From Mycoplasmopsis maculosa (GTDB lineage Bacteria > Bacillota_I > Bacilli_A > Mycoplasmatales > Metamycoplasmataceae): a DNA stretch of 64,000 nucleotides. The notes beneath the pieces were generated by a model that did no database searches, was not told the origin of the DNA, and worked only from the letters and a program-made list of their open reading frames with translations. Numbering within the stretch: the stretch's first letter is position 1; each line of letters starts with the position of its first letter. The position numbers and the translations under genes were made by a program. This document shows positions 1 to 10,983 of this stretch, one piece after another. The stretch lies in contig NZ_LR215037.1 in NCBI RefSeq assembly GCF_900660665.1, positions 1 to 64,000 of the forward strand. The letters are read 5' to 3'.

Positions 1-897
1 ATGAAAAATGATTTTGATGCTACTTTGCGTAAACTTCTTGATACATATTCAACTAAAATAGCTTCAAAAGAAAAAGCTCACTATATTTTAACTGTAAGTA
101 GAGATCGTTTAGCTTCTCAATATAAATTAACATTTGAATCAGCTGTTCAACAAGGTTATATATTAACACTGCCTGTTGAAGAAGCAGAAGAAATAGTTGC
201 AAACTTAAGAGATGAAATAGAAAAAATAGGAAGTGTTAATTTAGAAGCCTTAGAACAACTTGTTGAAGAAGAACAACGTTACAATGAATATGCAGTAGGA
301 GAAAGAGAACTTTCTGAAGCTAAAGATAAATTAGTTAGTGCAATAGCTGATATGGATAAAATTATAACAACTCGTTTAAGTAATATTATTCATGATGTTA
401 ATGAAGAATTTAATAATGTATTTAGAACAATGTTTGGTGGTGGATCAGCTAGATTGTTTTTCACTGATCAAAATAATATTTTAGATTCAGGTGTTGATAT
501 AGAAGCCACTCCTCCTGGAAAGAATATTAAGAATTTAAGACTATTTTCTGGTGGCGAAAAATCATTAATTGCTATTTCATTGCTGTTTGCGATTCTTAAA
601 GCTCGTCCTTTACCTTTATGTATTTTAGATGAAGTTGAAGCAGCACTTGATGAAGCAAATGTTGTTCGTTATGCTGAATATTTACAACAGTTAAAACCAA
701 AAACACAATTTTTAGTTATTACACACCGTCATGGAACTATGTCTAGAGTAGATTCACTTTTCGGCGCTACAATGCAAAACAGAGGTGTTACTTCGTTCTT
801 TAGTATTCAATTAGCTGAAGCTAAAAAAATTGTTGAAGATGTTCAGGTAGACTATATTACAGAAAATCAAAAAAATAAAGAAATAATTTCTGAATAA
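1..897 (+). CDS. smc: Chromosome segregation protein SMC, C-terminal part (cut by window edge)
   Basis: SMC is a long coiled-coil ATPase that, as a dimer with ScpA and ScpB, loops and compacts the chromosome. Only the last 298 residues are here; the gene begins before the window, so the ATG at base 1 is an internal Met. Visible are the end of the coiled coil (Glu/Lys-rich, roughly residues 60-130) and then the C-terminal half of the ATPase head. That head contains the ABC signature LFSGGEKS near residue 181 and the Walker B stretch CILDEVEAALDEAN near residue 208, followed by the His switch region VITHR. The reading frame is open and ends in tandem TAA TAA. The assignment is firm. Confidence 0.96.
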   Translation: MKNDFDATLRKLLDTYSTKIASKEKAHYILTVSRDRLASQYKLTFESAVQQGYILTLPVEEAEEIVANLRDEIEKIGSVNLEALEQLVEEEQRYNEYAVGERELSEAKDKLVSAIADMDKIITTRLSNIIHDVNEEFNNVFRTMFGGGSARLFFTDQNNILDSGVDIEATPPGKNIKNLRLFSGGEKSLIAISLLFAILKARPLPLCILDEVEAALDEANVVRYAEYLQQLKPKTQFLVITHRHGTMSRVDSLFGATMQNRGVTSFFSIQLAEAKKIVEDVQVDYITENQKNKEIISE

Positions 898-910
898 TAA
901 TTTTATAAAC

Positions 911-948
911 AAAAAAACAATATATATTAAACTATATATTGTTTTTTT
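911..948. terminator. Shared terminator between smc and the convergent yitT-like gene
   Basis: An AT-rich inverted repeat (ACAATATATA and TATATATTGT around a short loop) has an A-run on its left and a T-run on its right. It can therefore end transcription from both sides. It sits just after the smc stop and just before the stop of the minus-strand gene. Confidence 0.75.
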
Positions 949-955
949 GTTTTGA

Positions 956-2287
956 TTATCTTTCTACAAATTTTGTATTGAAAGTTCCAGATATTTTTTC
1001 TACTGATTTTACTGAAATTCAGGCTTTCGGATCAATTAAATTTATGTCACTAATTATACTTCTTGTTTCAAATAAAAGCATATTAGTTGTTACAATATAA
1101 GTGTTGTCCCCAGAGTAACCACTTTTTCCTTGAATAATTGTATAAGCATGTCAATATTTTATCTTTTTAAAGTATTTAATTATTTTTGAAGGATTTTTAC
1201 ATGAAATTTGAACTTCTACTTTTTTGTATTTTGGATAAATGATGCTTATTATTATGTTGTTAACAACAATATACATAAATGTAGATATTTCTCTTAATCC
1301 AACAATTGTAGGTTCTGTTATAATGCTTTTTTGGTTTTGAATTAAAGATATAAAATCACTTTGATTTAAATTTAATTTAACTTCCATCAACCCGTTTGTA
1401 GAATTGATGTTTGAAGAGTCAACGTATTTGCCTAATAATTCTAAATTTATAACTTCTTTGTGTTTTGCTGCAAAACCAAAAATAATTAAAAACATTGAAG
1501 TTGCACAAAAGTTTAATATAAACATAATCCCTGAAACTGATTTTTGTTTCTTGGTTGAAAAATAGTATGCTATTATGTCGGTTCCACCTGTAGAACCACC
1601 ATTTTTTCAGGCAATTGATACTGCAACACCCGCACATAATGAACCTAATATACCGTTTACTAAAATTGGTCAAGAAGTAGCATTTTCGTAAATTATAGTT
1701 TCTTCTGAACCGATTAATTTAACCTGAATAAGCTTTTCTCATCCGGGGGCGACATTAATATGATGATGTATTCAATCGCTAACACCTGGCGTCAATGTAA
1801 ATACCATATTTGTTAGTATTTGAGCAATCATAAAGTATAAAGTTAAAAGCACAAAACTTCTTTTTTCTTTTAATCCAAATGTTAAAAATAATGGTATATT
1901 AACCGCTAAAAACATTAACGCAAAATATTTATCTAATTGAACATTGTAGTTTTTAGAAATTAATATTGCAAGCATAGGTATTCCAGAAAGACCACTAGGA
2001 ATAGTATCTGCTCTATTTAAAAAAGCTAAAACTCCAAAATTAAATATTATAGCAGCTATAAAAATAAAAAATAGTCTTTTTAAATATAATAATATTATTC
2101 TCTTTTTAACTATTTTATCTTTTTTATTTGATAAATCTGTCTCATAAGCATATCTACCCATTTTTAATTTATCTAATTCAACAATCTCCTCATCATCTGT
2201 TGAATTAACATTAGTTTCACAAGTATGCTCTTTATTTTTTTTCTCAGAGACATCCTTTTCTTTTATTTCTTGATCTTTTAAAATCAT
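956..2287 (-). CDS. YitT family membrane protein (DUF161 plus DUF2179)
   Basis: A 443-residue integral membrane protein read through two UGA Trp codons. The first 65 residues are hydrophilic and charged. A YitT-type membrane region follows with about five segments, including GVLAFLNRADTIPSGLSG and an AWKNGGSTGGTDIIA motif typical of the family. The last 100 residues form a soluble domain resembling DUF2179, with the motif GKSGYSGDNTYIV. YitT proteins are of unknown transport function. The gene lies 38 bases behind dprA on the same strand and probably shares its transcript. No strong ribosome binding site precedes the chosen ATG, so a later start is possible. The long acidic N-terminus is unusual for the family. 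Confidence 0.85.
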
Positions 2288-2325
2288 AAAATTATTATAA
2301 ATAATTTTTATGTTTTTTTATTAAA

Positions 2326-3057
2326 TTAATAGTAATTAATTTCTCCAATATTTGTAATAAGTCTTGCCCCAGACTTTATTAAAAATGTGTTTCCATCGTT
2401 ATAAGAAAAACCTGGATAACAATATACTTCTTTTCCTAAAGAAGCAGCAATATTTGCTAAGTTTTGAATACCAGAATTTATTGAACTATTATAAATAACT
2501 ATTGCATCAGCTAAACTAGAAGCTATAACATTTCTTTCTTTAAAAAAAGAAGCTTTAGGATGACAATTGGGCGGATATTGAGTGATTAATAAGTCTTTTT
2601 CATAGTTATATTCGTAATTTTGATATTTTATTCCACACGGAAGTAAATAAATTACATTTTTGTTCAATTCGTTATATTTTTTAATTATATACTGATCTAA
2701 ATTTTTAAAATTATTTGTTATTAGTACTGCTTCTTTTGCAATTTTTACTATTGAAGAATTAATATTATTTTTTGTAACTAAATCTTCTTTTTCACCGGTT
2801 AATATAATTTTCTTTTTATTCAAAACATCAAGATTCCCTTTGTAGTAAATGACAAATGGTGGATATCTTAAATTTTTTAGTTCTTTTGGATATTTTTCGT
2901 CATAAATAGTTAAATATCTTATTCCATTTTCATTTAATTCTTTTTTAATATTTTCTACTTTTTCAATATCAACTTTTTCACTATCTTTTATAGCTTTATA
3001 TATATTATAGTTGTTGCCTTTATATAAATGTGAAAAAAATAACAGAATATCATTCAT
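2326..3057 (-). CDS. dprA: DNA-processing protein DprA/Smf-like
   Basis: DprA binds incoming single-stranded DNA and loads RecA during transformation. The 243-residue product shows the Rossmann-like DprA fold: YPKELKNLRYPPFVIYYKGN near residue 60, a pattern like FFKERNVIASSLADAIVIY near residue 170, and SGIQNLANIAASLGKEVYCYPG near residue 195. These match the family's RNR..I..L and S/G..T...A..L.R.V...PG blocks. It is shorter than the usual 280-370 residues and lacks a C-terminal winged helix. The G-S-R segment before the core is degenerate (ILTGEKED), so function may be reduced. A GAAAGGA Shine-Dalgarno precedes the start. Confidence 0.88.
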   Translation of the reverse strand: MNDILLFFSHLYKGNNYNIYKAIKDSEKVDIEKVENIKKELNENGIRYLTIYDEKYPKELKNLRYPPFVIYYKGNLDVLNKKKIILTGEKEDLVTKNNINSSIVKIAKEAVLITNNFKNLDQYIIKKYNELNKNVIYLLPCGIKYQNYEYNYEKDLLITQYPPNCHPKASFFKERNVIASSLADAIVIYNSSINSGIQNLANIAASLGKEVYCYPGFSYNDGNTFLIKSGARLITNIGEINYY

Positions 3058-3157
3058 TTTAAATTCCTTTCATAATAATCAATAACTAATTAATAAAATA
3101 AGGCTTCTTTTGCTAAAAAAACTTTTTTATAGACTTTTAAGGAAATTTTCCAACTTA

Positions 3158-3186
3158 TTTTTGTGTTAATATTTCCCTATTATAAT
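3158..3186 (+). promoter_or_regulatory. Putative promoter of the alcohol dehydrogenase gene
   Basis: A TATAAT box at 3181-3186 lies 17 bases behind a weak TTTTTG -35 element. It is about 85 bases upstream of the ATG, in the divergent gap between dprA and adh. This is a sequence match only. Confidence 0.5.
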
Positions 3187-3273
3187 TTTTTTATAGTGTA
3201 TTTCACGTTAAAGTACAATAAAAACTATTTTAGAATTAAAAATAGGCAATATATGCCAAATTTGGGAGATAAA

Positions 3274-4338
3274 ATGAATAATATACCATCAAAAATGAAG
3301 GCTTTTGTAGTTACAGAACCTAAAAAATGAAGTGTTAAGGAAGTTGAAGTTCCAAAACCTAAATATAAAGAAATTTTAATTCAAATGGAAACTTCAGGAA
3401 TATGTCATACAGATTTACATGCTGCTAATTTTGACTGATTAGTTCAACCTAAATATCCATTAATTCCTGGTCATGAAGGAATTGGTAAAGTTGTAGCTTT
3501 AGGTGAGGGTTGTACACGTTTAAAAGTCGGTGATAGAGTTTGCTTAGCATGACTTCATGATGCTTGTGGATCATGTGAATTTTGCTTAACAGGTAGAGAA
3601 ACACTTTGTGCAAATCAAAACATGTCAGCATATACAAAAGATGGATCTTTTGCTGAATATGCAATAGGACATGAAGACTTTGTAGGACTTGTTCCTGAAA
3701 AATTAAATATTATTGAAGGCGCGCCAATTGTTTGTGCAGGTGTTACTACATATAAAGCGATAAAACAAACAAAAGTAAAAGCAGGTAACTGAATTGCTGT
3801 TATAGGTGTTGGAGGATTAGGTCAATTAGCTATTCAATATGCAACTGCTATGGGATATCGTGCAATTGGTATTGATTTAAGTGATGAAAAATGCGAATTA
3901 GCCAAAAAATCAGGCGCTGAATATGCATTTAATTCAAAAACAAATCCAAACTTTATTGAAGAAATAATTAAAGTAACAAATGGTGGAGTTCATGCGGTAG
4001 TTAATACATCTGTACACACTAGTGCTGCTGAGCAAGCTATGAATATGCTACGTAGAGGTGGGCGTCAAGTATTAGTAGGTTTACCATCAAAAGATGCTTT
4101 AGGAAAAGACGATTTTAAAGTTTCAATTTTCTGAACTGTTTTATTTGAAAGAGAAATAGCAGGTTCTATTGTTGGAACAAGACAAGATTTAGCAGAAGCG
4201 TTAGAATACGCAGCTGAAGGAAAAGTAAAATCTGAAATTACAAAAGTTGTTTCATTGAACGAAGTAAGTGAAATTTTTGAAAAATTACAAAAAGGTGATT
4301 TTATAGGCCGTGCTGTTATAGATTTTAGTAAAAAATAG
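3274..4338 (+). CDS. adh: Zinc-dependent alcohol dehydrogenase
   Basis: A 354-residue medium-chain dehydrogenase that interconverts alcohols and aldehydes with NAD(P)H, probably ethanol and acetaldehyde in the cytosol. Catalytic zinc ligands are Cys44 (in GICHTDLHA) and the His67-Glu68 pair (GHEGIG). The structural zinc site is Cys98, 101, 104 and 112. The nucleotide-binding Rossmann motif [13 protein letters not shown] lies near residue 175. Four UGA codons stand at Trp positions, so a standard-code reading would wrongly break the gene. The start is supported by GGGAG nine bases upstream. The pattern is that of the propanol-preferring AdhP/AdhT type. It is transcribed alone, between its own promoter and a terminator. 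Confidence 0.95.
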
Positions 4339-4357
4339 TTTAACTTTTAATAAAGTG

Positions 4358-4389
4358 AGCCAAATTAAGATTTTAATTTGGCTTTTTTT
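4358..4389 (+). terminator. Terminator after adh
   Basis: The stem AGCCAAATTA / TAATTTGGCT is followed by seven T residues, starting 20 bases past the adh stop codon. Confidence 0.9.
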
Positions 4390-4428
4390 ATTTTAAAATT
4401 TTATTAAAATAAATTTACAAGGAAAAAG

Positions 4429-5130
4429 ATGTCAAAAATAAGAGTTGAAAAATATATTTCAGATATTTTAGAATATTCAAGAAGCGATATAAAAAAATTA
4501 ATATCAAAGAAAAGATTAAAGGTTAATGAAAAAATTGTTGAAAAAGGCTATAAAATAGATCCTTATTTAGATAAGGTTTATATCGATAATAAAGAAATCA
4601 AATACGAAAAATTTAGATATTACATGTTTAATAAACCTAGTGGTTTTGTTTGTGCTAACAAAGATGATAATGAAGCAGTTGTTTTTGATATTTTAAATTT
4701 AAATAAAGATAAATATTTTACTTTCGGTAGATTAGATAAAGATACAGAAGGATTGCTAATAATTAGTAACGATGGTCAAATGTCACATAAATTACTAAGT
4801 CCAAAAAATCATGTTCCTAAAAAATATTTCGTTAAAACTGATAAACCATTTCCTAATGAATTAATAAATTTTAAAGATTCTTTTATTTTTTCAGACGGCA
4901 CAAAAATAGACAAATATAAATTTGAATTTATAGATAATAAATCATGTTATTTAACTATCTATGAAGGAAAATTTCATCAAATAAAAAAAATGATGGGTGT
5001 TTTTAACTTAGGAGTTATTTATTTAAAAAGGGTGATGTTTGGAAAGTTATCACTCGATCCTAATTTAAAGTTAGGTGAAATAAGACAACTTTCTGAGGAA
5101 GAAATAAAATTAATGCAAGAACAAAATTAA
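4429..5130 (+). CDS. RsuA/RluB-type pseudouridine synthase
   Basis: A 233-residue enzyme that isomerises uridine to pseudouridine in rRNA. Residues 1-60 form an S4 RNA-binding domain (MSKIRVEKYISDILEYSRSD). The catalytic domain has the family motif GRLDKDTEGLL at 100-110, with Asp103 the expected nucleophile. The later KKYFVKTD and EGKFHQIKKMMG blocks are typical of the RsuA branch, which modifies 16S rRNA; RluB or RluE substrates cannot be excluded. A GGAAAAAG sequence precedes the ATG. It overlaps at its 3' end the terminator shared with the convergent amidohydrolase. Confidence 0.92.
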   Translation: MSKIRVEKYISDILEYSRSDIKKLISKKRLKVNEKIVEKGYKIDPYLDKVYIDNKEIKYEKFRYYMFNKPSGFVCANKDDNEAVVFDILNLNKDKYFTFGRLDKDTEGLLIISNDGQMSHKLLSPKNHVPKKYFVKTDKPFPNELINFKDSFIFSDGTKIDKYKFEFIDNKSCYLTIYEGKFHQIKKMMGVFNLGVIYLKRVMFGKLSLDPNLKLGEIRQLSEEEIKLMQEQN

Positions 5131-5153
5131 AAAATAGCTCGTGCTATTTTTTA
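5129..5153. terminator. Bidirectional terminator, pseudouridine synthase / amidohydrolase
   Basis: The perfect hairpin AAAAATAGC-TCGT-GCTATTTTT ends in T-runs on both strands. It serves two convergent genes, and the stop codon of the minus-strand gene lies inside it. Confidence 0.88.
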
Positions 5154-6436
5154 ATTAATTTATTATATAAAAAATTACATTTTTTAATTATTGATTTTTC
5201 ATTTATATCTTTAAAATAGCCATTTTCATAAAGAATGTTTCCATTAACCATAGTTAAAATTACATCGTTTCCATTTGTAGAATAAACTAAGGAATTAATC
5301 AAATTAGAACTAGGAGTATGATTTATATTATTAATATTAATAATAATTAAATCAGCTAAGTAGTTTTCTTTTATTTTACCTAAATCATTTTCTCTATTCA
5401 ACGCTTTAGCTGCATTAGTTGTAGCCATTTTTAGTACATCATAAGCTTTTAAATTTGTTGGATTATTAAATACTCCTTTTGAAATTAATGATGCTAAATG
5501 CATTTCTTTAAACATATCAAGAGTATTATTTGAAGCTGCTCCATCTGTTCCTAATGTAACATTTATACCTTCATTTAATAATTTTTGAACATTCATAATA
5601 CCACTTGATATTTTTAAATTAGAACTAGGATTATGAACTAATGAAATATTATTTTTTTTAATTATTTTTATATCGTTTTTGTTTAAATGAACTGCGTGTG
5701 CTACTATTGTATTTACATTTTCAAATAATCTTGATTCATCTGAAAATTCAAAGGGTGTTTTATTTGTTAATTTTATACAATTATTAACTTCATTAAGTGA
5801 TTCTGATAAGTGAATTGTCATCATTTTTGTGGTATCTTGTGCCATTTTATTTGAAATTTTAAGACTTTCCTTATCGTTTGTATATACAGAATGTGGCGCA
5901 ATTATAGTTTTTATTAAGTTGTTATTTTTATTATTAAAATTTTTAAAAAAATCTATATTTTCTTTTATTCTATTTTCTATATTATTATTTACAAAACCTT
6001 TCCCAATATATGCCCTAATTTTTGCTTTTTTTACTGCCTTAGCTATTATTTCGCTTTTAAAATACATATCTAAAAATGTTGTTGTTCCACTTTTTAACAT
6101 TTCTAAACATCCTAATAGTGTTCCAAAAAAAATATCTTCATCTTCCATTTTATCTTCTATAGGAAAAATTTTATTAAATAATCAATCTTCCAAATTTAAA
6201 TCATCTGCATAATTTCTTAATAAAGTCATAGGTATGTGAGTATGCATGTTAATTAAACCAGGCATAACTAAGTTATTTTTTGCATCAACTACTTTATTAT
6301 AAGTGCTTTCATCTTCTATAATACTAGGATATATTTTTTGTATTCTATTTTTTTTAATTAATATTGAATGATTTTCTAAAATAGTTTCATCATTGTTCAT
6401 TGTTAATATTTTTGCATTTTTTATTAAAATCTTCAT
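5144..6436 (-). CDS. Amidohydrolase, methylthioadenosine/S-adenosylhomocysteine deaminase-like
   Basis: A 430-residue cytosolic metal-dependent hydrolase of the chlorohydrolase/MtaD branch. The metal-binding pair His65/His67 stands in GLINMHTHIPM. It is followed by TLLRNYADDLNLEDW, a run typical of adenosine-type deaminases of this subgroup. Later blocks are HLSES, AHAVHL, LVHNPSSNLKISSG and LGTDGAASNN, which supply the remaining metal and substrate residues. The family deaminates S-adenosylhomocysteine, methylthioadenosine or related nucleosides, and the exact substrate is not readable here. One UGA Trp lies near residue 85. It is transcribed alone on the minus strand; the AAAGG sequence is rather far (about 13 bases) from the ATG. 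Confidence 0.88.
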
Positions 6437-6679
6437 ATTTTGTTACTAGCCTTTTTGTTATTGATTATACAATTATATTTATTTTTTTCATATTTTTGCC
6501 ATGTTTTGATTTAAAAAAAGATTTTCTATAATTATTTTTTTTACTAAAACAGCTATAAAAAAGATTTTTATTTAAAAAAATAATATTTCTAATAATTAAA
6601 AAATAATTTTTTTTATTTATTAAAAAAATGTCTCATGTTAGAATTAAAAAAGTTTATTTATTTTTTAGAAAGGAAAAAA

Positions 6680-7513
6680 ATGACCGGATTAAAAGTTTTA
6701 TCAAATAGTTTTAATAAAATAATAGCATTAACAGAATTTGGCTCAAATTATGTTTTAGCTTTTTTCGTTTTGTTTTGCTTATACATTTTCAAAAGAGCAA
6801 AAGTGCAATCTAAATTGGTTAAATCTTTAGCTTTCACCCTCATCACATTTATGTCAATAATAATGTTTTGGGCTATATCTAAAGCAGTATCAAATGATAT
6901 TCCAATTATGTATATTAATCCAATAACCGTTATTTTTGATTCTATAGTTGAAATCATAAATATTAAAAGTCCAAAAATTTCTTCATTCATAGGGCTTCCT
7001 TATGTATTAGGATTTCAATTTTTAGGATCACTTGCAGGTTTTATTACCTTTGTTTTAATATTTTATTTATTTAAAAAAGTGCCTTCAAATTATTTTGAAG
7101 AAAACGAAAAATATACATTAAAAGATATTTTATTTAGCAATCATAATGAAAAAACATTAGCTTTTTCATTAAAAGAAATAATGTTTATTTTAATTATGAC
7201 AATAACTATTTCTTTAACAAGTAGAAATTCTATAACTTATGGTTTCAATCATTTTACATTAGTTTTGGCTAATATGATTTTATTATTTACAATTTTATTA
7301 ATTTCTTCATATTTTAATTTTTTTACATTTCACATTTTTTTAGGAACAGGTTTTACTATTTTAAATCTAATCACAAGCAAAAATAAAAAAGAAAAAATTA
7401 AAATAATAACACACTATTTTATAGATTTTTCTGCAACAATTTTAATACCAGCAATAATAGCTTTATTAACCATTTTAATTATTAAAGGAGGAAAACAAAA
7501 ATATGCGTATTAA
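6680..7513 (+). CDS. Multi-pass membrane protein, unknown function (Mycoplasma-type)
   Basis: A 277-residue very hydrophobic protein with seven or eight predicted membrane segments and short charged loops, one long loop at about residues 135-165. An upstream in-frame ATG at 6635 exists, but the ATG at 6680 has AGAAAGG at the right distance and is preferred. No known domain was recognised. The stop overlaps the start of the next gene by 11 bases, so the two are translationally coupled. It may form a membrane partner for the M23 lipoprotein that follows. It resembles families that Mycoplasma annotators name only by locus tag. Confidence 0.75.
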   Translation: MTGLKVLSNSFNKIIALTEFGSNYVLAFFVLFCLYIFKRAKVQSKLVKSLAFTLITFMSIIMFWAISKAVSNDIPIMYINPITVIFDSIVEIINIKSPKISSFIGLPYVLGFQFLGSLAGFITFVLIFYLFKKVPSNYFEENEKYTLKDILFSNHNEKTLAFSLKEIMFILIMTITISLTSRNSITYGFNHFTLVLANMILLFTILLISSYFNFFTFHIFLGTGFTILNLITSKNKKEKIKIITHYFIDFSATILIPAIIALLTILIIKGGKQKYAY

Positions 7514-9842
7514 AAAGAATATATTTAAAAAATTACTTATTTCAAGTTCAATATTATCATTACCAATTTTAACCTCTTGTTCATTTTTAAAAGATGAACA
7601 AGAAAAACAAAAAGATAAAAAAGAAGATAAACAACAAACAATACAATATAGTAATTATCTAAAAGAAATAATTGCTTTGAATGAAAATAAAATAGATGAA
7701 CAACCTCTTGATTCGCTATATGAATTATCGAATCATCCTGAAATTTTAGAATGAAAAAATCCTGAAACAGATTTATCTAAAATCGAAATAAAAAATTTAT
7801 ATTTAAATAACTTTTTGGAAAATAATTTAATTATAAACAAAGAAAAATTGAATATTCTTTTAAAAGAATTAGGTTTTAAATTTATAGATAAAATAAAGAC
7901 AGAAATTTTAATAAATGAAACAAATAGAGATTATTCAAATGTTGAATATTTATCAATTCCTATTTTATTTAAGCGTTATATTGATACAGTTAGTGGAATA
8001 AATGAATATCAAACAAGAAAGGTTTATTTTAAATTAAAAGGTCTAAGTATTAAAGAATTTGATTCATCAAATAAATTAAATGATTTTTATTCTAATTTTA
8101 TTAATAGAAAAAACACTTTAAATTCATTTTTAGAAAATAAATTAGTAGAAAATTCTAATACTGTTAAAAATGATGAAATAAATATATCACATAAAAATGG
8201 ATTAAAAATTGACTATTCATTAGTAAATTTATCTACTAAAAAATTAAATGAGATTTTAAAAATTAGGTTTAATAAATTAACAGATGATAAATATTATGAT
8301 AATTTAGATGAAAATATTAAAAAAGAAATTATTGATTATAATGTAAAAGTTAAAAACAATAAGACTAAAGATAGTTCTTGAGATCCGGCTAAATTAAGAG
8401 AAAAAGACTTATATAATATAGAGATAAAAAGTTTTGAATTAGATAAAAACGATAACACTAAATACTTAATAAAGTTTAAATTTTCTTATGGCACATCAAG
8501 CAATTCAATAAAAAGTAATAAATTAAATTTAGAACAAAACATAAACAATGTGGGGGTTGATTTAATTTATAAAGGTTCTTTTATAGAAGAAGATATAAAG
8601 AATCAAGAAAAAGATTATCTAAAATACAATGCAAATCCTCAACTTAAATATGACTTAAGTTTATCAAATTATCCTTTTGATGAAGCAGTTCTTGATGATT
8701 TTGTTGTTTTATCTAAAAACATTAATATTTCATATGAAATTAAGTCTTTACAAAAATTAGAAAATAATGAAGGATTTATTTTTAGTTTAGTTTCAAAAAG
8801 CTCTATAGATAAATTTAATAATAAGAATATAGAATTAGAATATAAAATCAAAAAACATGCATATATTTTTGAAAAAGAATTACAAGATAGTAATAATAAA
8901 TATAATATTTTATTAGGAGATATAGATTCAAATATCTTGACCAAAATTACTACAAATATATTTGAAAAGTCAAATAATTCTAAGATATTGCCTGGTGGTT
9001 ATGGTGAATTAAGAGGGTTTTATAATGATCCAAATGCTGTAAAACAAATTCATTTAGGAGAAGATGTTTTAGTAAAATCAGATACTAAAATTTTTGCACC
9101 ATTTAATGCTGAAATTGTATCATTTTTATCTCGTAAAAATGAACCACAATTTTCAGGCATAGGTGGACAATTAGTGTTAAGAGTTAAAAAAGAAGATTTA
9201 AAAGAAAATATAGAAAAAACTATATATGAAGAATTTTTTGAAGATAGTAATTATGTTTATATAGGAATAATACATTTAGATTTTGCAAAAACATTGCAAA
9301 TTATTAATTTAATTGATTCAAATAGAGAAACTTATGAATCGGAAAAGACAATTAGTAAAAATATTACTATTAAAAACCCGTTAAAAGTTAACAAAGGAGA
9401 TTTAATAGCTGTTGTTGGAAATCATGCAAACAATGGTGGATGGATGTCTCATGCACATATTTCTGTTTGAAAAGATAATTTATATAAAAAAGATGTAAAC
9501 GGTTATTTATATAAATCAAAAGATATTGAAAAAAGATATAAAAATCAAAAATATAATAGTGATTTAATTGCAGTAGGTGTTCCAGGTGTTCGTTTAGGAG
9601 GAGAATTACCTTCAACATTAAAAGGTTTAAAAAGCAATAATATCTATAAAACAGATGCAAATGGAAATACTATTCCAGAATTAATAAAAGAAAATGCAGT
9701 TAGAAATACTTATTTAGATATAAAATTAGATGAGTTAGATGATAATTTAATAGATCCAAATTTAATTTTTAATTTTAGAGATTATAATACATATTCATAT
9801 GATGTTCATGAGTTATTTCCTGAATTAAAAGAAAATAATTAA
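7503..9842 (+). CDS. Large lipoprotein with C-terminal M23 (LytM-like) metallopeptidase domain
   Basis: A 779-residue surface lipoprotein. It has a basic N-terminus and a hydrophobic stretch, with the lipobox LTSC placing the modified Cys at 26. A long charged region of unknown fold follows. The M23 domain spans about residues 495-670. Its zinc ligands look complete: His517 and Asp521 in HLGED, and the HxH pair His650/His652 in SHAHIS. The family normally cuts peptidoglycan cross-links, which mycoplasmas lack, so the substrate is unknown; host or surface proteins are possible. About 110 residues follow the domain. It reads through several UGA Trp codons. The start overlaps the preceding membrane protein gene. 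Confidence 0.88.
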
Positions 9843-9888
9843 AATAATTTATAATTAAAACATTAATTATTAATTATTGGAGAAAAAA

Positions 9889-10971
9889 ATGAGTGCACTT
9901 AATGATATTAAGAAAAAATTAAAAAGATACATGGAAATCGATGCTATATCGGGGTATGAAGAGCCAGTTGTTACTGAATTAAAAAATAATATAAACTCTA
10001 CTAATTTCACTTTTTCAAGAGATGGATTCGGATCGTTAATTATCGAAAATAAAAACGAAGATAAAGAAGCGCCAAAAATAATGATTGCTGCTCATATGGA
10101 TGAAATTGGCTATTTAGTAAGAACAATAGAGGAAAATGGGAATATTCTTGTTAGTCCAGTAGGAGGAATTTGACCTGCTGCTATTATTGGTACAAAAGCT
10201 AAACTAATAACAAATAAAGAACAAAAAGAGTTATATGGAATTTTTGGCCATACATCAATTCATATTTTAGAAGCTTCTAAGCGTGATAAAGTTCCAACAA
10301 ATAAAGAGGTTTTTGTTGATTTTGGTTTTAATTCTAAACAAGAAGCTTTAGATTTTGGTGTGGATGTTGGAGATAGAATATACATTTCTGGTGAATATTT
10401 AGAACTTAAAAATAACTTAGTTGGTGGGAAGGCAATGGATAATAGAGCTGGTGTAACTGTAATAGATATGCTAGCTAATAAAATACAAAATTTACAGTTG
10501 CCAAATAAAACTTATATTGTAGGTTCAGTTCAAGAAGAAGTAGGTTCAAGAGGTGCAAAAACAAGTGTTTCAATTATTAACCCTGATGTTGCTTTTGCAA
10601 TTGATACAGGTGCTTCGCATGATACATACGGTGCTATTAAAGGAGTTCCAACCTTGGGCAAAGGTGTTGCATTATTAATTCAAGATGGCGGAATAATTAC
10701 TGATTATAAATTAGTTGATTATTTAGTTAATTTAGCAAAAAAACACAATATACCTGCTTATAAATATATTGCTGAAGGCGGCTCTACTGATGGAGCAGTA
10801 TTACAATATGGTAAAGGTGGAGTTCCTACTATCACTCTTTCTATACCACAAAGATATTTACATTCACCAATAGGAGTTTGCTCACTTGTTGACATAGAAG
10901 CTGCTTTTAACTTAATTACAGAATTTGTTAAAGTATTTGATAAATTTGAACTAAAAAAATTGAAGAAATAA
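9889..10971 (+). CDS. M42 family metallo-aminopeptidase
   Basis: A 360-residue cytosolic aminopeptidase of the PepA/FrvX/YsdC type that trims short peptides as a large oligomer and frees amino acids taken up as peptides. Metal-site motifs are AAHMDEIGY (His69, Asp71), GGKAMDNRAG, the catalytic pair VQEEVGSRGA, AIDTGAS, and the C-terminal RYLHSPIG. The ATG at 9889 is chosen because TTGGAG lies just before it; an in-frame TTG at 9877 would sit on that Shine-Dalgarno. Transcription ends at a clear hairpin. Confidence 0.94.
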
Positions 10972-10983
10972 ATCATAAATATA

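Noticed and set aside
956-2287. Apparent fragmentation of the yitT-like gene into several open frames, as in a pseudogene
   Set aside because: All breaks are UGA codons in one continuous frame, and the product is complete when UGA is Trp. The same holds for adh, atpA, uvrA and many others.
5829-6212. A 127-residue hydrophobic open frame opposite the amidohydrolase
   Set aside because: It is antisense to a well-conserved enzyme, has no binding site, and its hydrophobicity is a shadow of the AT-rich codons on the other strand.
6635-6679. Upstream ATG of the membrane protein gene
   Set aside because: There is no Shine-Dalgarno before it, while the ATG at 6680 has AGAAAGG at good distance.
9877-9888. 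TTG as start of the M42 peptidase
   Set aside because: This codon lies on the Shine-Dalgarno of the ATG at 9889.
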